In this document: positions 1 to 9,554 of the stretch, one piece after another
Numbering within the stretch: the first letter of the stretch is position 1
Layout of the letters: every line of letters begins with the position of its first letter
Origin: Limimaricola variabilis
GTDB lineage: Bacteria > Pseudomonadota > Alphaproteobacteria > Rhodobacterales > Rhodobacteraceae
Reading direction: 5' to 3'
Length of the DNA: 64,000 nucleotides
Assembly (NCBI RefSeq): GCF_014195545.1
Contig: NZ_JACIBX010000004.1
Span: forward strand, 62,001-126,000
Translations under genes and position numbers: made by a program
The notes under the pieces: generated by a model
What the model was told of the DNA's origin: nothing
What the model saw: the letters and a program-made list of their open reading frames with translations, nothing else
Database searches by the model: none

Positions 1-2128
1 CGTCGCGCAGCTGGCCCGCCGTGGTCGCCCGGTGGCGCAGCGCCAGCAGCACCGCCTCGGCCTCGCCACAGCAGATCAGCGACTCCGAGCCCGAGAGCAG
101 CGGCGGCGCGTCGATCACCACCCGGTCGTAGCGGCGGCCCAGCTCCTCGAGCAGCGCCCGCACCGCGCCAGGCGTCAGCTCGCCGCCCGGCAGCGGCGCC
201 GGGGTCAGCGTGGTCAGCAGGTCGAAGCCCTGATCGGGCAGCGACCGGATCGCCGCGTCGAGGCTGCAGCGCCCCTGCAGATAGGCCGGCAGATCGTCGC
301 CGCCCGCCAGCTCCAGCGCCCGCCGCAGCGGCGAGCGGCGCATGTCGAGATCGAGCAGAAGCACCCGCCGCCCGGCCTTGGCCTCGAGAAAGGCGAAGGC
401 GAGCGCGGTGCAGGTCTTGCCGTCGCCGGCCAGCGGCGAGGTGAAGAGCACGCTGCGCGGCGGCCGTTCGCCGCGCGGCCCGTTGAGCACCGCGCGAAGC
501 TGGCGGATGCGGTCGGCGAAGACCTGGTGCGGCGATCGCGCCAGCGCCTCGAGCATCCGGTCGCAGCCGCGCCAGCGGCCGCGCGGCAGCGCCGCCAGCA
601 CCCGTACGCCGGTCGCCCGCTCGACCTCGCGCGGCAGGCCGAAGCCGCGCCGCATGAACACCGCGAGGAAGGCGAGCACCAGCCCGATCGAAAAGCCGAC
701 CACCCCGCCGAAGACAGTCATCAGCTTCGGCCGTGGCGCCGAGGGGCCGCCGGGCACCACCGCCCGCTCGACCAGCCGGGCATCCGGGCTCTGGAACTGC
801 TCCACGGTGCGGGTCTCGTTGAAGCGGGCCAGCGCGTCCTCGTAGGTGCGGCGCGCCGAATCCGCCTCGCGTTCGAGCTGGCGCAGCTCGATCGAGGCCT
901 GCGAGACCGAGGCCTGCCGGTCCTCGAGCGCGGCGAGGCTGTCGCGCAGCGCGCTCTCGCGGGCGCGGGCGACGGCGAGGTCGTTGTTCAGCCCGGCGAC
1001 GATGGCGCCGATCTCGCGACGCATGTCGCGGTCGATCAGCTCGATCTGGGCGGCGATGCGCTGCCGCTCGGGATGCTCGGGCCCGTAGAGCGATGAGAGG
1101 TCGGAATCCTGGCGGCGCAGCTGCGACAGGTCCTGGCGCAGGGTCAGCACGAAGGGCGAGCTGACCAGCTCGGCCGCCGCGTCGATGCCGTCACGCTCGA
1201 TCACCCGCGCGATTTCGTTGTGACGGCCAAGCGCCGTGGCGGTGTCGGCCTGCGCCATGGCGAGCTGGGTGTTGAGCTGCATCTGCTGCTGGGTGATCGC
1301 CTCGAGCGAGATGCCGTCGCCGCTCAGCTGGGCGGCGCGCGCCTCCTCGACCCGGGTCTCGGCCTGTTCGAGCTGGCGGCGCAGATCCTCGGCCCGCTGG
1401 CCGAGCCAGGTGGTCGCCGCGCGCATCGTCTCGCCCCGGTCGCGCAGCGAGCGGGCGATGTACTGGACGGCGATCTGGTTGGCGAGCCGGGCCGCGATCT
1501 CCGGCGAGATGGTCTCTACCGAGATCTTGATCACGTAGGAATCGCCCGACCGCCAGATCCGGGTGCTGCGCCGGATCTCGCCCACCAGATGGCGGCGGCG
1601 CTGCTCTTCGGGCGACAGGGCGTTGGCCGGCGGCACGGCGGCCACCTCGGTCCCGGCGTCGGCTTCGGGCTGCGGCCGGACCCGGTCCAGCAGACCGCCG
1701 ATCGCACCGCGCAGCGCGTCGATCGGCCCGGGCGCGGCCTCGGGCGCGTTGGCGGGGTCGAGCGGCGCCAGCAATTCGGGCTCGAGACTGTCGATCACCT
1801 CCTCGAGCAGCAGGTTCGACATCAGCACCGCGACCGCCGATTCCATCAGCCCGTCATTGAGATCGGGGTCCGAGACCACCGACTCCTGGGCCATGACCCG
1901 CACCGTGCGCGGGTCGAGCATCAGGCTGCTTTGGGCGGTGTAGAGCGGCGTCTGCCGCGACACCATGACATTGGCTAGAAGGGCACCCAGCAACATGCAG
2001 GCGAGGACGATCCATTTCTTTCGCCACAGGGCCGCGAACAGCGCCCCGAGGTCGATCCCGTCATCGTCGAATTGCGTGTTGTCCACCGGGCGGGCCAAGG
2101 GGCGCGCACTGGTCAATCTCTGTTCCAC
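1..2128 (-). CDS. Wzc/ExoP-like polysaccharide co-polymerase with BY-kinase domain (3' end outside window)
   Basis: Inner-membrane chain-length regulator and tyrosine autokinase of the polysaccharide export system. The reading frame runs off the left edge, so about 709 codons are visible. An N-terminal Wzz-type segment has TM1 near residues 28-48, a long helical periplasmic part at about 200-430, and TM2 near 468-490 after a Pro/Gly-rich stretch. The cytoplasmic domain carries a Walker A motif (AGDGKT, about 565-570), a Walker A' (LLLDLDMR, about 590-597) and Walker B (VVIDAPP, about 668-674), the BY-kinase signature. The C-terminal tyrosine cluster would lie beyond the edge. GTG at 2128 is the first start consistent with the domain; a GTG at 2086 is possible. 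It lies just downstream of the wzy-like gene on the same strand. Confidence 0.88.
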   Translation of the reverse strand, partial: MEQRLTSARPLARPVDNTQFDDDGIDLGALFAALWRKKWIVLACMLLGALLANVMVSRQTPLYTAQSSLMLDPRTVRVMAQESVVSDPDLNDGLMESAVAVLMSNLLLEEVIDSLEPELLAPLDPANAPEAAPGPIDALRGAIGGLLDRVRPQPEADAGTEVAAVPPANALSPEEQRRRHLVGEIRRSTRIWRSGDSYVIKISVETISPEIAARLANQIAVQYIARSLRDRGETMRAATTWLGQRAEDLRRQLEQAETRVEEARAAQLSGDGISLEAITQQQMQLNTQLAMAQADTATALGRHNEIARVIERDGIDAAAELVSSPFVLTLRQDLSQLRRQDSDLSSLYGPEHPERQRIAAQIELIDRDMRREIGAIVAGLNNDLAVARARESALRDSLAALEDRQASVSQASIELRQLEREADSARRTYEDALARFNETRTVEQFQSPDARLVERAVVPGGPSAPRPKLMTVFGGVVGFSIGLVLAFLAVFMRRGFGLPREVERATGVRVLAALPRGRWRGCDRMLEALARSPHQVFADRIRQLRAVLNGPRGERPPRSVLFTSPLAGDGKTCTALAFAFLEAKAGRRVLLLDLDMRRSPLRRALELAGGDDLPAYLQGRCSLDAAIRSLPDQGFDLLTTLTPAPLPGGELTPGAVRALLEELGRRYDRVVIDAPPLLSGSESLICCGEAEAVLLALRHRATTAGQLRD

Positions 2129-2198
2129 TTGTAAATCCGGACGGCCATCCCCGAGCAGGGACGACCGGTTCAATCGCTAACGAAACCAGCATGCCGCG

Positions 2199-3647
2199 TC
2201 ATATGCTGCGCTGCAACATCGAACTTGCGGATCGCAGCCCTGCACGCGCCGTCCGGGGCATCGGCATCACGGCCCTGCTCAATCCGAAGGCAAGCCCGGC
2301 CATGGCGTAGAAGAAGGAGTCGAGATTGGGCGTCGGCTGGCTCAGCAGCGCTGAAAGCAACTGTGCCACGCAGCCATATTTGAAGCCGCGGATCAGCGCG
2401 TCGCGATCGTCCCGCCTGGCATCGACGCCGCCCGCGCGCAGCAGGAAAAGCCGGGCAAGGAAGGCCAGCAGCAGCGCCGTGCCGATGATCCCGGTGCTGC
2501 CGAGCGCGGCAAAGATCCAGCTCGACGCGCGCATCGAGCCGAGCCCGGTGCCGAGCAGGTTGGTGTCGATCAGGTTGCGCAGCGCCTGGGTGTTCCAGCT
2601 CATCCGCTCGACCCCGGAATCGGTCTCGAGCTTGTCGAAGAGCGACCGGTCGACAAAGGCCTGGAAGCCCGGCACCATCTCGTAGGTGAGGTAGAGCGCG
2701 TAGACCACCACCGGCAGCAGCGCGAGGAACCCGACCAGGAGCGCCGCGCCGCGCCGCGACAGCAGCCCGCCCACATTGCTCATCAGCGAGACCAGCACGA
2801 ACAGCCCGCAGAAGGCCAGCGTCGCCACATAGGTCGAGGAGGAGGTGCTGCGCAGCACCACGAACACGCTCAAGAGCAGCATCACCGGCACCAACCGGCC
2901 GCGCCGGCTGCCGCTGATCCAGTAGCTGATCCAGAACCCCATCAACCCGACCGAGTAATAGCCGAAGGCCGAGGCCTCTGGGAAACCGCCGACCATCCGC
3001 TTCATCCCGGCCATGCGGTGGCCGATCGCCATCGCGTAGTTGGCGGTGCGGAACGGCTCCATCAGCGCCTCGAGCCCGGCGGCGTAGCTGAGGATGTCGG
3101 CCAGCCCCAGCGCGACGTTGATGGCGGTCGCCACCACCATCAGCCGCAGCACGTAGCCGATGTCGGGCCGCCGCGAAACCAGCGCCGCGCAGGTCGCGAA
3201 GATCATCAGGCCGAGCATCAGCCGGTACATCTGCGAGATGTTGCCGTTGCCGGGCCGCAGGAGGGTCAGCACGATGCCGTCGGCATTGGCGCTGCGGCCG
3301 ATGCCGAACACCTCGACATCGCCTGCAAAGAGCCGCGGCAGAAACGCGCTGGCGACGGCGGCGTAGAGCAGGAACAGCAGCAGGAACACGCCGGGCGTGC
3401 GGGGCATGAAAGCCGCGGCCAGCCGGGCGGGATGGGCGTCGCGCCCCAGCAGCACAAGGCCGAACAGCGCCGCGACCGCGACGTCGATGACGGTGATGGA
3501 GGTGCCGCCGAGCGCCGGGAGGTTGATCGCGGCCATGGCGCCCATCGGCGTCACCGCGAAAAACAGAATCAGCCCGCGATAGGGGCCCCTGGCGGCGATC
3601 AGCGCCAATATCGCAAATGCGACAATAGTACTCGAAACAAACTGCAT
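2199..3647 (-). CDS. Wzy/O-antigen-ligase-like polysaccharide polymerase
   Basis: Predicted integral membrane protein of 482 residues with about ten to twelve hydrophobic segments and a large loop in the C-terminal half ending in the GTGLGSMRAS stretch seen in the O-antigen ligase/polymerase superfamily. The likely role is polymerising lipid-linked repeat units at the periplasmic face. ATG 3647 starts directly before the first membrane segment. An in-frame upstream ATG at 3788 would add 47 polar residues and overlap the divergent flippase start, so it was not used. It is upstream of and co-oriented with the Wzc-like gene and divergent from the Wzx-like gene, giving a classic wzx/wzy/wzc set. 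Sequence in this family is too variable to name the polymer. Confidence 0.8.
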   Translation of the reverse strand: MQFVSSTIVAFAILALIAARGPYRGLILFFAVTPMGAMAAINLPALGGTSITVIDVAVAALFGLVLLGRDAHPARLAAAFMPRTPGVFLLLFLLYAAVASAFLPRLFAGDVEVFGIGRSANADGIVLTLLRPGNGNISQMYRLMLGLMIFATCAALVSRRPDIGYVLRLMVVATAINVALGLADILSYAAGLEALMEPFRTANYAMAIGHRMAGMKRMVGGFPEASAFGYYSVGLMGFWISYWISGSRRGRLVPVMLLLSVFVVLRSTSSSTYVATLAFCGLFVLVSLMSNVGGLLSRRGAALLVGFLALLPVVVYALYLTYEMVPGFQAFVDRSLFDKLETDSGVERMSWNTQALRNLIDTNLLGTGLGSMRASSWIFAALGSTGIIGTALLLAFLARLFLLRAGGVDARRDDRDALIRGFKYGCVAQLLSALLSQPTPNLDSFFYAMAGLAFGLSRAVMPMPRTARAGLRSASSMLQRSI

Positions 3648-3787
3648 GGCTGTCCTGTGGGCATCCAGCCGGCATCGGGACACGGATTCGCGATTTCCCG
3701 GCAAGCTCCTCTGTAACAGTTTGATCCGATGCGTCATAGTCGGGGGCGACGACTTAGTGACGAGTGTTTGTTTTGAGTGTTTTTTCA

Positions 3788-5233
3788 ATGACGCGCCCCT
3801 TCGGGCCGCGTGGTCGCCGTATCGCGTTCGCCGGATTCGCCATGACGGCCAGGGGACTCGAACAGGTCTACCTGCTGGTCGTGATGCTACTCGCCGCGCG
3901 CTTCATGCTGCCGGCGGAATACGGCGTTTACAGCATCGCCGTCATCTTCGTGACGCTGATCCAGACGCTGACCTATACTGGCTTCTACCATTTCATCATC
4001 ACCTCGCCCGCCGATGACCGGCCGGTGCTCGACACCGGCTTCTGGATGCTGTTCGCGCTCGGCGCGGGCGGGGCGGCGCTGCTGTCGGCGCTGGCCATGC
4101 CGCTGGCGCAGCTCTTCGAGGCGCCGCAGCTCGCCCTGGTGCTGACCCTGCTGGCGCTGGCGCAGCCGCTCGCCTCGCTCGAGGCGTGGTTCGCGGCGAT
4201 GATGCTGCGCCGGCAGGCGGTGAACCGGCACTTCATGGTGATGTTCGCCCAGAACGCCGTCGGCCTCGTGGTCGGGGTGACGCTGCTGTGGATCTGGCAG
4301 TCGGTCTACGCGCTGGTGGTGTTCCGCTATGCCAAGCTCCTGGTCAGCATCTCGCTCTACGCGCTGGCCTCGCGCGCCTGGCCGGGCCTCTCGTTCAGCG
4401 CCGCGCTGGCGCGCCGGGCCACGATGTTCTCGGGCGGGCTCTACGGCGCGCAGGCGATGGGCTTCCTGTCGCGCTACGGCGCGGATCTGGTGCTGGGGGT
4501 GATGTTCACCACCGCCGAGGCCGGTCTCTATCGCTTCGGCAACCGCGTCGCCTCGGGCGCCACCGACGTCGTGGTGCAGCCGATGCGCAGCTTCGCCCAG
4601 ACCCAGTTCGGCGCGGCCGGGCGCAAGGGGCTGCCGATGGACGAGCAGCTCGCCCGCTTCGCCGGCACGGTGACGGTGCTCGCGGGCGGCATCGCCATGG
4701 TGATCGTCACCTTCGCCGCCGACATCGTCGAGCTGGTGTTCCAGCCCGCCTATCTCGCCGCGATGGTGGTGACGCAGGCGCTCGCGGTGCGCGCGGTGCT
4801 GGCGGTCGGGCCGTTCCTGCTCGAGCCGGTGGCGGCGGGGCTGGGGCGGACCGGCATGGTGATGCGCTACAACATGTTCGGCGCGGCGGTCTCACTCGCG
4901 GCGGTCTTCGCGGCGGCGCCCTTCGGTCTCGCGGTGCTGGCCTGGTCGCAGGCGGTGACCGGCGGTCTGCTGACGCTGGGCGCGATCGCGGTGATCGGCC
5001 GCTCGGGCGGGCTGCGCACCGGCCCGGCGCTGCAGCGCTTCGGCCTCGCGCTGCTGCTGACGCTGGGCTACGGCGCGGTGCTGCACCTGATCCGCCGCGC
5101 CACCGCCGAGGTGATCGCCGATCCGGTGACGGCGCTGCTCGCGGGCCTCGCGCTGGGGGTGCTGGCGGGCTTCGCCGCGATCGCCGTGGCGGCCCGGCTG
5201 CGGGTGTTCCAGCTCGCCGCCTTCTCCGGATAG
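3788..5233 (+). CDS. Wzx-like polysaccharide flippase (MOP/PST family)
   Basis: Polytopic protein of 481 residues with about twelve to fourteen predicted membrane helices and the layout of the PST/Wzx branch of the MOP exporter superfamily. It probably flips undecaprenyl-linked oligosaccharide units across the inner membrane. The N-terminal half has the charged element EAWFAAMMLRR typical of flippases. ATG 3788 was chosen. A GTG at 3764 in frame would add eight residues, and neither start has a strong Shine-Dalgarno. It begins a plus-strand run with the sulfotransferase and two glycosyltransferases and is divergent from the wzy-like gene, so the 3648-3787 gap must hold both promoters. Confidence 0.85.
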   Translation: MTRPFGPRGRRIAFAGFAMTARGLEQVYLLVVMLLAARFMLPAEYGVYSIAVIFVTLIQTLTYTGFYHFIITSPADDRPVLDTGFWMLFALGAGGAALLSALAMPLAQLFEAPQLALVLTLLALAQPLASLEAWFAAMMLRRQAVNRHFMVMFAQNAVGLVVGVTLLWIWQSVYALVVFRYAKLLVSISLYALASRAWPGLSFSAALARRATMFSGGLYGAQAMGFLSRYGADLVLGVMFTTAEAGLYRFGNRVASGATDVVVQPMRSFAQTQFGAAGRKGLPMDEQLARFAGTVTVLAGGIAMVIVTFAADIVELVFQPAYLAAMVVTQALAVRAVLAVGPFLLEPVAAGLGRTGMVMRYNMFGAAVSLAAVFAAAPFGLAVLAWSQAVTGGLLTLGAIAVIGRSGGLRTGPALQRFGLALLLTLGYGAVLHLIRRATAEVIADPVTALLAGLALGVLAGFAAIAVAARLRVFQLAAFSG

Positions 5234-5289
5234 AGCCGCCGTTTTTTCCTTCTTTTCCAGTGATGTGTTTTACCAGTTGGAGACGCCAC

Positions 5290-6138
5290 GTGAAGTACTC
5301 AGCCGACAAGAACCTGTTCTTCGTCCAGGTCCCGAAATGCGCCGGCCTGTCGATCTATCGCGGCCTCGACCCGATCGCGGATTTTCCATGGGCGGCCTTC
5401 GCCCGCGACAACGGCCTATCGGAGGCCGAGATGCGCGCGCGGGTCACGCCCTTCGGTTATCCGCATGATCGGCTGGGCGAGATCCACCAGGCGCATATTC
5501 CCCTGCCGATCCTCGCCCGGGACTTCCCGCGCTGCTTCGCCCTGCTCGCGCGGAGCACCTCCTTCGCGGTGCTACGCGACCCGCGCAGCCGCTTCGTCTC
5601 GGCGCTGCGCCAGCACCTGCGCGAATTCGACGGCATTGGCGCGCTCAGCATCACCGACGACATGCTGCGCGCCGCCGCGATCCGGGTGCGCGACTGGCTC
5701 GCCCATCGCGAGGTCTTTGCCGATCTGCGCTACATCCACTTCACCCGGCAGAGCGACTACGTGATGCTCGACGGGCGGCAGGTCGTCGACCGGCTGTTCG
5801 CGATCGAGGACCTGCCCCGGCTCGAGGCCTGGCTGCATGACAGCTACGGAGCGCCGCGCTTCCTGGCGGCCCCGACCAATCAGAGCCGGCAGCCCAAGCG
5901 CTGGTTCCGCCACGCCCAGCCGGTGGTCCGCGCCCTGTCGCGCAACGTCCTGCCGCAGCCGCAGCGCGCCGCGCTGCGGCCCCTCTGGCTCCGGAGCGGG
6001 CTCTACGAGACCGCGTCGCAGGGCTACGACCGCCTCGCCTTCGACGCCGAGACCGAGGCCTTCATCGCCGAGCGCTATGCGCAGGATGCCCGGCTGCACG
6101 CCGCGGCGCGGCGTCACCCTCTCTCGAGCGCGGCGTGA
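5290..6138 (+). CDS. sulfotransferase family 2 protein, probable polysaccharide sulfotransferase
   Basis: A 282-residue cytosolic protein with the two PAPS-binding elements of the family. One is FVQVPKCAGLSI near residues 10-21 (5'-phosphosulfate loop). The other is FAVLRDPRSRFVSALR near 93-108 (3'-phosphate site). It would transfer sulfate from PAPS to a sugar hydroxyl of the repeat unit. GTG 5290 is preceded by GGAGA at 5279-5283 with six-base spacing; an in-frame ATG at 5263 would add nine residues without a ribosome site. Its stop overlaps the next glycosyltransferase start by four bases, so the two are probably translationally coupled. Location inside the wzx-GT run suggests the polymer is sulfated, which is an inference. 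Confidence 0.82.
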   Translation: MKYSADKNLFFVQVPKCAGLSIYRGLDPIADFPWAAFARDNGLSEAEMRARVTPFGYPHDRLGEIHQAHIPLPILARDFPRCFALLARSTSFAVLRDPRSRFVSALRQHLREFDGIGALSITDDMLRAAAIRVRDWLAHREVFADLRYIHFTRQSDYVMLDGRQVVDRLFAIEDLPRLEAWLHDSYGAPRFLAAPTNQSRQPKRWFRHAQPVVRALSRNVLPQPQRAALRPLWLRSGLYETASQGYDRLAFDAETEAFIAERYAQDARLHAAARRHPLSSAA

Positions 6139-7238
6139 TCGCCATGTGGGATGTCGATTTCTCGCTCGCCCTGCGCAACCGCACCGGCAAGTACTTTATC
6201 GGTCGCGACATCATCCGCGACAATGCCGACCGGATCGCCAGCGTCCGCTATGGCCGGTTCCGGCGCGCGCCCGGATCAGAGCTGCGGGCCCCGGACGGGC
6301 TCCGCCGCTCGCTGATCGAGCGCGGCTCGGATGCCGAGATCGCGCTGCGGCAGCGCTTGCCCTCCGGGGTGGCCGGGCTGCGGGCGCGCCGCCCCGTGCT
6401 GCATCTCGACCCCTACACGGTGCGGCTCTACCGCACCGGGCCGCGTGATCTGGTGCTGTGCCACGACATGGGGCCGCTCACCCATCGCGAGCTGTTCGAT
6501 GACCGGGTCTGCCGCCTCTATGACGAGGCGTACCGCCAGATCGCCGAGACCAAGCCCGGCATGGTCTTCGTCAGCCGCGCTTCGCGCGACGCCTATGTCG
6601 AGCTGTTCGGCCCGCTGCCCCGGATGGAGGTGATCTACCCGCCGCTGCGGCCCGAACTGGCCGCCGCCGCCCCGGCCCCGGTCGAGGAGGTCCGAGCGCC
6701 CTTCCTGCTCACCGTCGGCTCGATCGGCCGGCGCAAGAACCAGGCCGCCGCGATCCGCGCCTTCGCCGCCAGCGGGCTGGCGCAGCGCGGCTACCGCTAC
6801 GTGCTGTGCGGCGCGCGCGAGCCGGGCGCCGACGAGGTGGCCCGCCTCGCCGCCGCGACCGAGGGGGTGGTGCTGCTCTCCTATGTCAGCGACGCGCAGC
6901 TCTCCTGGCTTTATCGCAACGCGGCGGGCTTCGTGCTGGTCAGCCTGCTCGAGGGGTTCGGCGTCCCGGTCGCCGAGGCGATCGCCGCCGGGCTGGTGCC
7001 GCTGGTGGCCCGCGACAGCGTGCTCGAGGAGGTGGCCGGCGACGGTGCCTTCAGCGCCGACCCGCTCGACGAGGCCGAGATCGCCCGGATGATGCGGCAA
7101 CTGGTCGAGCTTGAGCCCGAACCGCGCGCCGCGCGGCAGGCGGCGCTGGCCCGCTCGATCGCGCGCTTCACCCCGACGGCCTTCCGCGACAATTGGAGCG
7201 CCGCGCTGGCGCCCGCCATGGCAGGGATCGACGCATGA
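6135..7238 (+). CDS. glycosyltransferase family 4 (GT-B) protein
   Basis: A 367-residue GT-B fold glycosyltransferase. The C-terminal half carries LTVGSIGRRKNQ (start of the donor-binding Rossmann domain, about 193-204) and the EGFGVPVAEA element (about 271-280), where two glutamates contact the nucleotide-sugar phosphate and ribose in GT4 enzymes. The N-terminal acceptor domain contains LVLCHDMGP. It starts at GTG 6135 overlapping the sulfotransferase stop as GTGA (an ATG at 6144 is also in frame) and ends overlapping the next GT by ATGA, so these three genes form one coupled operon. Donor and acceptor sugars cannot be read from sequence. Confidence 0.86.
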   Translation: MIAMWDVDFSLALRNRTGKYFIGRDIIRDNADRIASVRYGRFRRAPGSELRAPDGLRRSLIERGSDAEIALRQRLPSGVAGLRARRPVLHLDPYTVRLYRTGPRDLVLCHDMGPLTHRELFDDRVCRLYDEAYRQIAETKPGMVFVSRASRDAYVELFGPLPRMEVIYPPLRPELAAAAPAPVEEVRAPFLLTVGSIGRRKNQAAAIRAFAASGLAQRGYRYVLCGAREPGADEVARLAAATEGVVLLSYVSDAQLSWLYRNAAGFVLVSLLEGFGVPVAEAIAAGLVPLVARDSVLEEVAGDGAFSADPLDEAEIARMMRQLVELEPEPRAARQAALARSIARFTPTAFRDNWSAALAPAMAGIDA

Positions 7239-8299
7239 AGAGACGGATCACCGTGAACGGCAAGTTCCTCGATGCGGGGCTCAACGGCGTGCACCGCACG
7301 GCGGCCCATTACGCCAGCGAACTGACCCGGCTCGACCGGGTCAGGATCGTCGCGCCGCGCGAGCACGAGCCCGACCCGGAGTTTCCCGCGCTCCGTCCCG
7401 AGGTGGTGCCCGGCCATTGCGGCAGCGGCCAGGGCTGGGAGATGCTCACCCTGCCGCGCGTCGCGCGGGGCGACACGCTGATCAATTTCTGCAATCTCGC
7501 GCCGCTCCTGCACGGCAACTCGGTGGTGATGATCCACGACGCGCAGACCTTCCTGCACCCGGAGGACTACTCCGGCCGGCAGGCGGCGGCCTACCGGGCG
7601 CTGCTGCCCTGGATCGCGCGCCGGGCGCGGCGCATCCTCACCGTGTCCGAGTTCTCGCGCCAGTCGCTCGCCGCGCATGGCATCGGCCACCCGGACAAGA
7701 TCGACGTCATCTACAACGGCACCGATCACCTGATGCGGGTGCCCGCCGATCGCGGCGTGCTGCGGCGCCACGGCCTGGCACCGGGCGGCTACGTCCTCGC
7801 GCTGGGATCGGCCAAGGGTTACAAGAACATGCGCGTGCTGTTCGATGCCTGGCGCGACGCCGGGGCGACGTTGCCGCGGCTGGTGATCGCGGGCGGGCCC
7901 GGCGCCGACGCCTACGCGGCGCGCGGCTGGCAGCCCCCGGCGGGGACGCTGTTCACCGGGTTCGTGTCGGATGGCGAGTTGCGGGCACTCTACGAGGGCG
8001 CGGTCTGCTTCGCCTTTCCGTCCCTGACCGAAGGGTTCGGCCTGCCGCCGGTCGAGGCGATGTGGTGCGACACCCCGGTGGTGGCGGCCCGCGCCGGGGC
8101 GATGCCCGAGGTCTGCGCGGCGGCCGCGCTCTACGCCCCGGCCTCCGAACCAGCGGCCTGGCGCGAGACGATCCGGCGGCTATGCGGCGACGCCGCGCTG
8201 CGCCGCGAAATGTCCGCCCGCGGCCGGGCCCGCGCCGCCCAGCTGACCTGGGCGCGGGCCGGTGAGCGGCTGCGCGAACTGATCCTGCAAGTTGCCTGA
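7235..8299 (+). CDS. glycosyltransferase family 4 protein
   Basis: A 354-residue GT4 glycosyltransferase and the last gene of the wzx-sulfotransferase-GT run. It shows VVMIHDAQTFLHPE and ILTVSEFSRQSL in the N-terminal domain, VLALGSAKGYKN at the domain junction, and the EGFGLPPVEAM donor motif, all standard for mannosyl/rhamnosyl-type GT4 enzymes. ATG 7235 overlaps the previous stop by four bases (ATGA). A longer reading from 7193 lies inside the upstream gene and was rejected. A strong hairpin follows 13 bases after the stop, and the next gene is convergent. Confidence 0.86.
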   Translation: MKRRITVNGKFLDAGLNGVHRTAAHYASELTRLDRVRIVAPREHEPDPEFPALRPEVVPGHCGSGQGWEMLTLPRVARGDTLINFCNLAPLLHGNSVVMIHDAQTFLHPEDYSGRQAAAYRALLPWIARRARRILTVSEFSRQSLAAHGIGHPDKIDVIYNGTDHLMRVPADRGVLRRHGLAPGGYVLALGSAKGYKNMRVLFDAWRDAGATLPRLVIAGGPGADAYAARGWQPPAGTLFTGFVSDGELRALYEGAVCFAFPSLTEGFGLPPVEAMWCDTPVVAARAGAMPEVCAAAALYAPASEPAAWRETIRRLCGDAALRREMSARGRARAAQLTWARAGERLRELILQVA

Positions 8300-8312
8300 G
8301 GCCCGAAACGGC

Positions 8313-8338
8313 GACAGGAGCCCCGAAGGGCTCCTGTC
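8313..8338. terminator. bidirectional hairpin terminator
   Basis: Perfect 11-bp stem (8313-8323 with 8328-8338) closed by a CGAA tetraloop between two convergent genes, the GT4 gene on plus and the RTX gene on minus. There is no T-run, so it may act as an RNA-stability or partly Rho-dependent end. Confidence 0.75.
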
Positions 8339-8363
8339 AGTCGGTCCGCGATCCGAGGCGGGA

Positions 8364-9035
8364 TCAGTACAGCATCGGGTCGATATCGAAGATCTGATTG
8401 ATCTGCGCGGCGCTCAGCGAATCCGAGGCGCCGGGCGAATCCTGGCCGACGCTGAAGTCGAGCGTCGCGATGTCGGCCTCGGAAAGCTCCACGTTGTAGA
8501 AGATCACCGTGGTGTCGCCATAGGTCAGCTTGGTGTTGTTGCTGACCGCGTTGTAGAACAGCGTGTGGTCGCCGCCGTCGAGCAGGACGACCTTGTCCTC
8601 GCCCTTGGTGAAATCCATCACCCGGTCGTTGCCGTCGCGCCGGTCGAAGATGAAGACGTCGCTGTCGGTCTCCCCCTCCGGACGGATCGCGTTCGGACGG
8701 CCGCCGTACAGCGTGTCGTCGCCCGAGTTGCCGGCCAGGATGTCGTTGCCCCAGCCGCCATAGACGTTGTCGTTGCCGCCGCCGCCGAACACGGCGTCGT
8801 CGCCTTCGCCGCCGCGCACCCGGTCGTTGCCGTTGTCGCCGTTGATGTAGTCGTTGCCGTTCTGCCCGTTGACGATGTCGGCGCCGATGCCGCCATAGAC
8901 GCGGTCGTTGCCGTTGCCGGCCTCGATCGTATCGGCGCCGTAGCCGGCGGTGAACTGGTCGTCACCCGCCGTGCCGATGACGAAGTTGTCCTCGCCGATG
9001 TTGGACGCGTTCAACAGGGTATAGGAGATTGCCAT
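8364..9035 (-). CDS. RTX (hemolysin-type) calcium-binding protein
   Basis: A 223-residue acidic protein. Residues about 30-112 contain roughly eight consecutive glycine/aspartate-rich nonapeptides of the GGxGxDxUx type (for example [10 protein letters not shown]), which fold into a Ca2+-binding parallel beta-roll. The C-terminal part ([16 protein letters not shown], about 127-142) resembles the end of RTX rolls before a type I secretion signal. There is no N-terminal signal peptide, consistent with type I secretion, but no transporter is present here. It sits alone and convergent inside the polysaccharide locus; a matrix or surface role is likely but no catalytic domain is visible. Confidence 0.83.
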   Translation of the reverse strand: MAISYTLLNASNIGEDNFVIGTAGDDQFTAGYGADTIEAGNGNDRVYGGIGADIVNGQNGNDYINGDNGNDRVRGGEGDDAVFGGGGNDNVYGGWGNDILAGNSGDDTLYGGRPNAIRPEGETDSDVFIFDRRDGNDRVMDFTKGEDKVVLLDGGDHTLFYNAVSNNTKLTYGDTTVIFYNVELSEADIATLDFSVGQDSPGASDSLSAAQINQIFDIDPMLY

Positions 9036-9554
9036 CTCTCAGGTCCTCACACTGGTAAAACCGATGGGCACGGCCGGAGCCGTTCCACCACGCAAACATT
9101 TCTGGCCGCCGCCGGAAAAAAAGGCGGAGAGGCGGAGGCCGTCACGGACGTCGTCTGTCCGGCCTTATCCGTGACACATCGCTGTTCCTCCTTTCAACAC
9201 CATATCGACATAGTTGATCGTTTAAAAGATCATTCAACCATGGGTTTAGTATGATCCGGCGCTGTGATCTGATCGCGCCACCCGGAAAATCCTTGCTTTG
9301 GTCAGCCGGAACGCTCGCCGCGTACGATATCGAACCGGCGCCCCGCATCGCGCCGATCCCGCCGCCCGCGGTCCGGCCCGGGCGCACGCGGCATGGTGCC
9401 GGAACTGCCTGCTGCGGCGCGCCGCGATTCGATACCCGACGCTTCCCCGTGCGATCCGCCGACGCGGGCAGTTTCGGCCCCGACCGCCCTCGCCGCCGCC
9501 CGCGCGCTCCGCTAGGCTCGCGCATGTCATTGTTCCCGGTACCGGTTTTCATCC
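9036..9554. promoter_or_regulatory. 519-bp divergent intergenic region
   Basis: Lies between the divergent RTX gene and the glycosidase gene. The segment at 9190-9255 is clearly more AT-rich than its surroundings and is the best place for promoters. The rest is GC-rich with only shadow reading frames. No terminator, repeat or recognisable operator was seen. Confidence 0.4.

Noticed and set aside
4186-5262. Very long reading frame running from inside the flippase gene into the sulfotransferase
   Set aside because: The first 360 residues are Arg/Gly/Ala-rich shadow translation of the flippase; only the part from 5290 has family motifs and a ribosome site.
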